Shown here in pieces: positions 1 to 5,834 of a stretch of DNA of 11,430 nt. The notes under the pieces are model-generated. The model did no database searches, was not told the DNA's origin, and saw only the letters and a list, made by a program, of their open reading frames with translations. The position numbers and the translations under genes were made by a program. Origin of the DNA: Thalassiosira profunda (Eukaryota; Bacillariophyta; Thalassiosirophyceae; Thalassiosirales; Thalassiosiraceae); NCBI GenBank assembly GCA_036939355.1, contig JALLAP010000715.1, positions 1 through 11,430 on the forward strand, given 5' to 3'. Numbering within the stretch: position 1 is the first letter of the stretch; each line of letters opens with the position of its first letter.

Positions 1-1027
1 CCTTGGCGCCCAGCAGCGCCGCCTGGAGGACGCCCCCGAGGAGGGACGTGGGCATGGACAGCGCCCGGATTTGGACGTACTCGTGCGCGGCATCGAGCAG
101 TCCGGGCGAGGCGGCGGCCTCCGGGCCTTTGGATGCGTTTTTGCAACGTGGGTTGTCAGTGTGCAAAGTACAAAATAAATGAGCTAGATGTGCACATCCA
201 AAGCATCAAGAGCAGAGCCAAATGCAAAGATGTTTGGCCCGACCAAACTCCACAGACAGCGGCGTCTCACACACGCTTTGCAATGAGCATCGCTTCAACT
301 CCACCCAGACATCTTCACTCCAACCAAACAACGCAACATGCATCAACAGACATCGGCACTCACCCACATACAGCGCAATCAGCGGCCGCGCCACCGCCAG
401 CAGAAACACCATCAGCCCCACCCCCGAATATAAACTGATCTTCGCCGCCGTCCGCACCACCCCTTCTCCGGGCCGCTCGTCGTTCCCCGCCCGATTCTTC
501 TTCTCGCTCGTCCCCCGCGCCAGACTGCTCGCAAAAAGATTCGTCGTGGCCACATTGAGGAACGCAAAGAGATATAAACTGCCGTCGATGAAGGTAGTGG
601 CGGGGCCGAGGGCGGCGAGCTGCGCGGCGCTCCCGGCGCCCCCGGCGGCGTTGGCCGCGGCGGAGAGGCCGACGAAGGAGGTGTCGACCAGAGACAGGAG
701 GGGCCCGGAGATCCAGAGGGCGAGGCAGGGGAAGTAGAACTTGAGGAGGGAGAGGTTGGTGGGGGGCTCGGGCGGCGGGATGGCGGCGGCGCCGGCGCGG
801 AGCTGCGTCAGGGTTTGTTTTGCGTGGCGGTTGGGGATGATTGCGCCGCGTTTGAGGGGGTGGCTGTTGTTGATGGGTGGACCATCCGATGATCGGCGGC
901 AAGTGCCGACGCCATCAGCTCTGAGGGGTCTCGTAAAACGGGACGGATCGAGGCCGAAGGCCCGGCTCTCGGTGAGCAGGGCGGCCAGGAAGATGGCCGC
1001 CGCGGAGGCGCGGGCGCGGGGCGTCAT
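1..1027 (-). CDS. MATE/DinF-type efflux transporter, plastid-targeted (3' part outside the window)
   Basis: This is the N-terminal part of a multidrug and toxin extrusion (MATE) antiporter, a family that exports organic solutes against H+ or Na+. Exon 1 is 1027-364 and exon 2 is 126-1, continuing past the left edge. They join in phase 1 across a GTGAGT...AAAG intron, giving [17 protein letters not shown]. Typical motifs are [17 protein letters not shown] (about residues 105-121), [34 protein letters not shown], and [21 protein letters not shown] in exon 2. This pattern resembles the chloroplast DinF-like clade known from plants. Residues 1-23 form a signal peptide ending SRA-FG, followed by a basic, Ser/Pro-containing stretch, like the bipartite plastid presequences of diatoms. 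The ATG at 1027 gives the cleanest signal peptide. An in-frame ATG at 1075 overlaps a transposon target duplication, and the open frame above it is transposon DNA. Family assignment is strong; plastid location is inferred and the substrate is unknown. Confidence 0.85.
127..363 (-). other. Intron 1 of the MATE gene
   Basis: The 237-nt phase-1 intron reads GTGAGT at 363-358 and ends in AAAG at 130-127. It is supported because it restores the MATE frame on both sides. Without it the frame continues into meaningless sequence and stops at 206. It is the longest intron in the window. Confidence 0.85.
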
Positions 1028-1081
1028 GGCGATGGGTGGGGGGCGCGGAAGGGTGCCCACAATGCCCAAAGCCATGCCATG

Positions 1082-1096
1082 TAGGGCTGTTAAAAA
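1082..1096 (+). repeat. Left terminal inverted repeat of the MITE
   Basis: TAGGGCTGTTAAAAA, an exact inverted match to 1311-1325. The 8 bases immediately outside, at 1074-1081, are the left copy of the target duplication. Confidence 0.9.
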
Positions 1097-1186
1097 TATA
1101 CAATTCCAAAACCCCAAATATACAAGTGAATATGCAAAAATCACTCTACGAGTTCCTACACGTAGAAACAGTACCAGGGGAACTCC

Positions 1187-1214
1187 CTATGTACGTACGG
1201 TACTTCGTACATAG
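1187..1214. repeat. Hairpin inside the MITE
   Basis: CTATGTAC (1187-1194) and GTACATAG (1207-1214) are perfect inverted arms around a 12-nt spacer. Nearby arms GAGTTCC (1150-1156) and GGAACTC (1179-1185), and the 10-bp palindrome CCTACGTAGG (1215-1224), make the centre of the element strongly foldable. Confidence 0.7.
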
Positions 1215-1240
1215 CCTACGTAGGTGTACGACGTATATGA

Positions 1241-1260
1241 AAGCTAGAGCAAGCTAGAGC
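1241..1260 (+). repeat. 10-bp tandem duplication inside the MITE
   Basis: AAGCTAGAGC occurs twice head to tail. It may serve as a length marker between copies of the element; no function is implied. Confidence 0.75.
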
Positions 1261-1310
1261 TGTTATCTATATATTTTGGCCTCAAAATAAGCAAAAAATG
1301 CAAAAATATT

Positions 1311-1325
1311 TTTTTAACAGCCCTA
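1311..1325 (-). repeat. Right terminal inverted repeat of the MITE
   Basis: TTTTTAACAGCCCTA, the reverse complement of 1082-1096. It is followed directly by the right copy of the 8-bp target duplication at 1326-1333. Confidence 0.9.
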
Positions 1326-1333
1326 ATGCCATG

Positions 1334-1563
1334 GGGCGCTGACGTCGAGGTGCTGCAAGCTTCACTGCTGCAACTTGTTGCAACTTTTCACCCGTTCACC
1401 TTTCCCGACGAAGCTTGAATGAGGCAGATGATTGGGGCTGATCTTTGGGCAGGTTGAGGCAGTTGTTGTGTCAGAGCGGTTATGAGCCCACAAAGACTTG
1501 AACTTGATTGAACTCGCATTCACTTGCAACTTGCAACTGACAACAAGCAGCGGCAACGCGACG
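1334..1563 (+). promoter_or_regulatory. Promoter/5' leader of the secreted-protein gene
   Basis: This 230-bp noncoding stretch lies between the MITE and the ATG at 1564. It contains TGACGTC at 1340-1346, a bZIP/CRE-type core; TGACGT is known as a CO2/cAMP-responsive element in pennate diatom promoters, and relevance here is inferred. It also contains CTGCAAC (1368-1374), TTGCAAC (1378-1384) and a head-to-tail pair of TTGCAAC (1524-1537) ending 26 bp before the ATG. I see no convincing TATA box. The transcription start cannot be placed by eye. Confidence 0.45.
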
Positions 1564-3241
1564 ATGAAGCTCTCCCTGGTGATCCTGGCGGCGACGGCCG
1601 CGGCTGTGGCGGGGGCCGAGGTGGGCGCGGGCGGCGCGTTTGATGAACGGGCGCTGCAGGGAAATTCCGGCAAAAACAACGGTGCGTCTAGGGAGTGCGA
1701 TGCGCGTGTGCGTGCAATGTGTTGGAAGTTGTTCAGGTGCAACGTCAACGGCCCGGCGAGAGCTGTCGTCGAACTACTTAATGGCGGACTCATCTCATCA
1801 TTTATTTGGTATGCTCGTCGCAGGCAACGGAAATGGGAACGGCGGCGGCGGCAACGGTGAGTAATTGACATGTCATGTGCGCACTTTTATTTTGATTGCA
1901 AACCATCGTCTCTGACGTCTGCCTCCTTGCCGGGATGTACTCAGGAAATGGCAATGGAAACAGTGGAGGCGGCAAAGGCGGAGGGGGAAATGGAAATGGT
2001 GAGTGACTTGCAAGTTCCACTTGCAATACGATTTGCATTGCAACACACCCCCGTCTGATGTCCACCTCTCCGTTCTGATCAGGAGGAAATGGAAACAGCG
2101 GCGGCGGAGGAGGCGGGGGAAATACTGGTGAGCGAGATGGCATTTCTCTTGTGACATCCATTCGTCAATTGGCACCTTCAACTAATCGCTATGGTATATT
2201 TTTCCTGCCCTTCGAACAGGCCCCGACACCGAGGATGGCACGGAGGATTCCGGCAGCCAAGGCGGGGGAGGCAACCCGAACCAAGGCGGGGGCAATCCGA
2301 ACAAGCCCGACAAACAGCAGGGCGGCCAAGGAGGAGGCGGAGGTGGGGGCGGCAACCCCAACTCGGGGGGAGACGTCTGCCCCGCCGAAACCGAAACGTG
2401 TGACGAGGGCGGCGTCCAAATGTGCCGGCTCCGGAACGCCCGCAAGGAGATCGTGGCGAACTTCTGCGTCCGCCAGGCCAAGCAGCAGTCGATGCTCCTC
2501 GCCCGGGGAGGGGCGTGCGGGTGCTGTGACTTTGCCAATCCCGTCACCGACGGGAAGGCTAACACTGGAGCCTGCCCCACAGGGACGTGCGACGCGGGCG
2601 ACGACTGCGAGAAAGAGAACGACGACGGAACCACCACGCCTGGATCCTACATGTGCCGGAAAAAGGGGCAGGGCGGAAGGACGCAAACTATGTGCGTCGC
2701 CAAGGAGCAGGTGCTGCGCATGCAGGGACGGGGGGCCACGTGCGGGTGCTGCGATGGCGGGTGCCCATCGGGGCCCTGCTCGGTCGAGGGGCCCGCGGTG
2801 TCTTGTTCCCTTGACGATGGCGAAACGTCCGAGGATGGCGGTGGGAGGTTCCTCCAGGATGCGACGACCGGCTACTACATGTGCCGATCTATCGGCAACC
2901 CCAAGCGGGGCCGGTACAAGACGCAGTGCGTCGCGGACGAGGAGACGTTCAACCGGCAGCTCAAGGGAGATCAGTGCGGGTGCTGCGATGGCGAGGGGGG
3001 CGCTTCCGCAAGTTGCCCGACCGTATGCGTTGGAAACACGTGCGTGAAAGAGATCGACGATGGAGAGACCACCGAAGAAACGTCCACTGACAGCGGTGCG
3101 ACCAGGTCCCTGCAGGAGACGCCAACGACCGAGACGGGATCCTTGATGTGCATGCGGAATGGACGGACCATGTGTGTGGTGGGAGAGGAGACGATCATCC
3201 AGAGGCAGCTGAATGGGCAGGCCACGTGCGGGCCATGCTAG
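1564..3241 (+). CDS. Secreted Gly/Asn-rich protein with four Cys-rich CGCC repeats
   Basis: Five exons (1564-1681, 1824-1856, 1945-1998, 2083-2127, 2220-3241) join into about 423 aa; I do not recognise a named family. Residues 1-18 are a signal peptide (MKLSLVILAA..., AGA cleavage site), so the product is secreted or placed on the cell surface. R-A-L-Q follows at 29-32, like the RXL propeptide sites of diatom silica-wall proteins. Residues 40-136 are Gly/Asn/Gln-rich. Residues 137-423 hold four repeats that share an acidic DDGET-like loop, MCR, a Thr/Cys-Val-x-x-E segment and a terminal CGCC (183-186, 258-261, 336-339; CGPC at 420-423). More R-x-L-Q sites occur at 293-296 and 379-382. All four introns are phase 1 and interrupt only the Gly/Asn region and its upstream boundary. 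The many even-spaced cysteines suggest disulphide-bonded modules. A cell-wall or adhesive role is a guess. Confidence 0.8.
1682..1823 (+). other. Intron 1 of the secreted-protein gene
   Basis: 142 nt, GTGCGT...CGCAG, phase 1. It separates the signal-peptide exon from the Gly/Asn region. Confidence 0.8.
1857..1944 (+). other. Intron 2 of the secreted-protein gene
   Basis: 88 nt, GTGAGT...ACTCAG, phase 1. If retained it gives an immediate TAA. It contains a second TGACGTC at 1913-1919 and TTGCAAA at 1896-1902. Confidence 0.8.
1999..2082 (+). other. Intron 3 of the secreted-protein gene
   Basis: 84 nt, GTGAGT...GATCAG, phase 1. Retention gives an immediate TGA. It holds three TTGCAA-type motifs, at 2008, 2021 and 2038. 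Confidence 0.8.
2128..2219 (+). other. Intron 4 of the secreted-protein gene
   Basis: 92 nt, GTGAGC...GAACAG, phase 1. It leads into the large final exon carrying all four Cys repeats. Confidence 0.8.
2378..3238 (+). repeat. Four tandem Cys-rich coding repeats
   Basis: Protein-level repeats start at Cys codons 2378, 2573, 2762 and 3014, with approximate lengths of 65, 63, 84 and 75 residues. Shared landmarks are an initial C-P pair, a middle M-C, a following C-V/C-E segment and a final C-G-C-C. Repeats 3 and 4 carry a longer loop with an R-x-L-Q site. The DNA is much less alike than the protein, so the duplication is old. Confidence 0.75.
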
Positions 3242-3337
3242 TGAGAGTTCGGGCCGCAAGCGACAGGGCACAGGGCGGGGTTTCCAGATAACTGGGGCAA
3301 AATGTTGATGTAATGTTCTAATGCAATCTATTTCATG

Positions 3338-5568
3338 TCAACACACGGCATTAGAGGCAATCGTTCCAAGGAATGATACTGCAAATGTAACGGAACTGGC
3401 GATCGCCATTCCCCAGCGATCGTTGGAGATCCAGATGGACAATGGCAGTGGTAAATACGCCGTGCTCAAGACGCGCCTCTGCAATAGTACTTCGGTAGAT
3501 AGACCCGCGGCAAGGTAGGCGGCTCCGTTGACCATTGCAGACCGCTCCATCGAAGGGTATGCGGCCTCGATAAAATCCCCGCAGAGAATGTTCGTCTTCA
3601 AAGCTTGCCAGGAGAGCGATGCAATACCTCCGCCACTCTTCTTTTCTGACTTCTTTCCTTGAGGAGGAAGAATCAAGTTTGCAGCGCAGATGCCGGAACA
3701 CACCATGACTAACGTGCACTCGTCAATCGCCCCGAGCAAACTTGCTTCCTCGCCCTTACTCGCGGAGTCCATCTCCAATAGGATTGCTGGGAGGAAGAGT
3801 GAGTGATACAGGCCAATCTTTGAGCCATACACAAAGAAACAGCCGAAGAGAAACCCAAGGCCCGTAGGGACCGGCAACGACTCTAACGAACAACCTCCTT
3901 CTGGCGCCTTGAAACTCAGCATGCTTTGAAGAAGTGCGGGCGTGTGTGGAATCATTCTCGTGCACTGCTCCTGCATTCGTTGCAATTCAGGAAAGAGGCA
4001 TGTCTCAAGCGCGCGCGACAGCAGATCGGAGATTGATAGTGGTAACTCGCTCGCAAAAGGTATCACTCGTCTCCAACGAATCAGGCTTCTGACGGCGCCT
4101 GTTGCGAGGCTCAAACTGCGTGCAATGCCCGATAGGTGCATCGTCATCCCAACGAGCATGCCAACTCCTCCGCCACAGAGTATATTCGTCATGGTGGCCG
4201 TCACGTGGTAGCGATTGCAGAGTCGAGAAGTTTTCGACAGAACTACAGGGACCAGTGCGCCAGAAACTAAGCCGGCAAGCGCACTGCCGCCATTATAATG
4301 CGTTGAAACGGCCTCCTGCGATGCTGATGCAGACGCAAGTACCCCAGCTATTGCCGCAGACTGTGCGTTGGCATGTATATCAGTACTATGGTACAAGAAA
4401 TAACGATTGCACAAGCGCAGTGGCTTACCATAAGCAGCGTGCTTTGGTCTTCGTTTGGTTGATTCGAGACGGATGCGCTGCGGGAGGTGGCCGCCAAAAT
4501 GCAGCACGTGGTCACCGGCACAAGATGCCGGAGAGCGAACCTGATCATTGATGTTGGCGAATGCTCCCTCTGCTCGTCGCCTTGTGCAGGGAGGCGTGTA
4601 TTTTCCATGCCACCGCCAGCCCAGGTATCCAACAAGCGGAGGGCAAGGCAAACAAAGAGGAACGCCGGTAGCGCTGCCTCCAGAATTGATTTCATTGTGG
4701 GCACGGGTGACTCCGACACCGCGCTTGTCTGTGCCTCCAATTGCGCGTCTGCCCTTTCACCAACCAATCCACCGCCCGTTGGAGCAAAATTGGCATCATA
4801 TATCATGCCCCATTCCTCGGCCAGCCCCCTCGCCCACCTCCTAGCTTTGGTTAAAGTTGTGGAGGCCACGCTGCCCCCGGAGTTGCCGACGATTCTCAGA
4901 TCGTACAGTGAGGCGATGCGGCTGAGCGATGTGCCGCCCGAGCCAACGATGGGAAGGTCCACGCCGTCCAATGGATTGCACGCACCGAGGGATTCAGCGT
5001 GGATTGTGGTGGGCTCGCTCGACATTGAAATCATGGCGGATATCGAAGGTTCACTGCTGTTTGGCGAATTTCTCCGGGAGATGGTCTCGCTTAGAGACAC
5101 GTCCATATCTTGCGCAAGATTGTTGATTTGTGTCAGCGGTCCTTCCTTGACCAGAGTTACGCGGAACGGTTGTCCATTGATGGCCTTCCAATCACCCGTT
5201 GCTCCCTGCTCGAACCCGACCGCATACAGAGCTGCTGTGGGCCCCCCTGGGCCACCGGCAGCAGGGCGCCACTCCTCTTCCTTCACAGAGTCAAAGCCCG
5301 ATCCATCGCGGAGCGATACAAAGATGGCATGCGATAGTCCTACGCACACTCTTCGGCGCCGCGCGGCTCCTCCATCTTTGCCATCGCCCCCACCGCCATC
5401 AGCGGACCCATCACTTGCAAATGCGATGCCATCACCTACGCGAAGCAGCTCCCTATGAACGGTCGTCAACAACTCAACCGGGTCGGTGTGTCCGAGCGTC
5501 GCGGTGCCGCCCCCCGACGATCCGATGAGGACGACGGAGTGGCGCTCGGGCGGCTCGGATGCTGCCAT
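3338..5568 (-). CDS. Uncharacterised multi-pass membrane protein with soluble Gly-loop domain
   Basis: Exon 1 (5568-4429, 380 codons) and exon 2 (4360-3338) join in phase 0 across a 68-nt intron to give 720 aa. I do not recognise the family. Residues 1-290 appear soluble, with three Gly-rich loops: IGSSGGGTATLGH (15-27), VGSGGTSLSR (208-217) and VGNSGGSVA (227-235). These suggest nucleotide or phosphate binding, but no canonical Walker or Rossmann motif is complete. From about residue 292 onward there are repeated hydrophobic segments: LEAALPAFLFVCLALRLL (296-313), 344-361, 406-422, 437-456 and several more near the C terminus. I count roughly 8-10 possible membrane spans by eye. The ATG at 5568 has a strong context (A at -3, G at +4). 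An in-frame ATG at 5703 would add 45 Arg-rich residues and is the main alternative. It converges on the secreted-protein gene (96-bp gap) and diverges from the sirtuin. Confidence 0.75.
4361..4428 (-). other. Intron of the membrane-protein gene
   Basis: 68 nt on the minus strand, ATG|GTAAGC...GCACAG|TCT, phase 0. The length is 3n+2, so splicing shifts frame exactly from the long N-terminal ORF into the long C-terminal ORF and yields continuous hydrophobic sequence. Confidence 0.8.
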
Positions 5569-5834
5569 CGTTATCGGCTGGACCAAGGGGGACGCACGGG
5601 GGTGGAAAGTGATGTGAGTCACGGGTTGCAAACGGCGAGTCACTAGTCGTCGTCTGAACCCCTCGTTCGGCGACGATTGGAAGAACTGCTGCTGTCCCTC
5701 CATTCCGGCGGTGCAGGTGTAGCTGTAAATCTGGGCGGGTTGTTGCTGGGCGGTGTGATGAGGCAGTGAGGCGGTGTATACAAAGTTGCAACATCCTCTA
5801 TTGTATCGGAAAGAATATTTGCAACACCCGAGAT
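5569..5834. promoter_or_regulatory. Shared divergent promoter region (membrane protein / sirtuin)
   Basis: At most 266 bp separate the two divergent start codons, or 131 bp if the membrane protein starts at 5703. TTGCAAC occurs at 5786-5792 and 5819-5825 toward the sirtuin, and once in the opposite orientation at 5625-5631 toward the other gene. No clear TATA box was seen; GTGTATACAAAG at 5774-5785 is A/T-poor and weak. Confidence 0.4.

Larger units (their letters stand above)
1082..1325. mobile_element. Non-autonomous hAT-like MITE, complete with target-site duplication
   Basis: A 244-bp element begins TAGGGCTGTTAAAAA and ends in the exact reverse complement, a 15-bp perfect terminal inverted repeat. 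Beyond it the match continues with a 2-nt offset in an A/T run. It is flanked by a perfect 8-bp direct repeat, ATGCCATG, at 1074-1081 and 1326-1333. An 8-bp duplication and termini beginning T/CAGGG are established hallmarks of the hAT superfamily (Ac-like). It holds no plausible transposase ORF, so it would need to be mobilised in trans. The interior is rich in hairpins and A/T runs. It sits between the divergent MATE and secreted-protein genes, 47 bp upstream of the MATE ATG. The perfect duplication and near-perfect ends suggest a fairly recent insertion. Confidence 0.85.

Noticed and set aside
1082..1325. Mariner-type MITE with a TA duplication
   Set aside because: TA does flank GGGCTG...CAGCCC, but the longer perfect 8-bp repeat outside TAGGG...CCCTA explains all the data better as hAT.
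2151..3047. Plus-strand open frame of 298 codons overlapping the same exon
   Set aside because: It runs through an intron and in the wrong frame, and yields Arg/Ala/Pro-rich sequence without recognisable motifs.
2189..3271. Long antisense open frame (360 codons) opposite the Cys-repeat exon
   Set aside because: It is an open shadow of a GC-rich exon. The plus strand has a signal peptide, clean splice sites and protein-level repeats; the antisense product is low-complexity Arg/Pro/Ala with no domain.
3338..4651. The C-terminal membrane half as an independent gene
   Set aside because: Its first ~97 residues are not membrane-like or coherent. The hydrophobic sequence begins exactly at a CAG acceptor that joins in phase to the upstream frame.
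5766..5834. N-terminal extension of the sirtuin from 5766
   Set aside because: The codon at 5766 is GTG, not a normal eukaryotic start. The first in-frame ATG is 5835.
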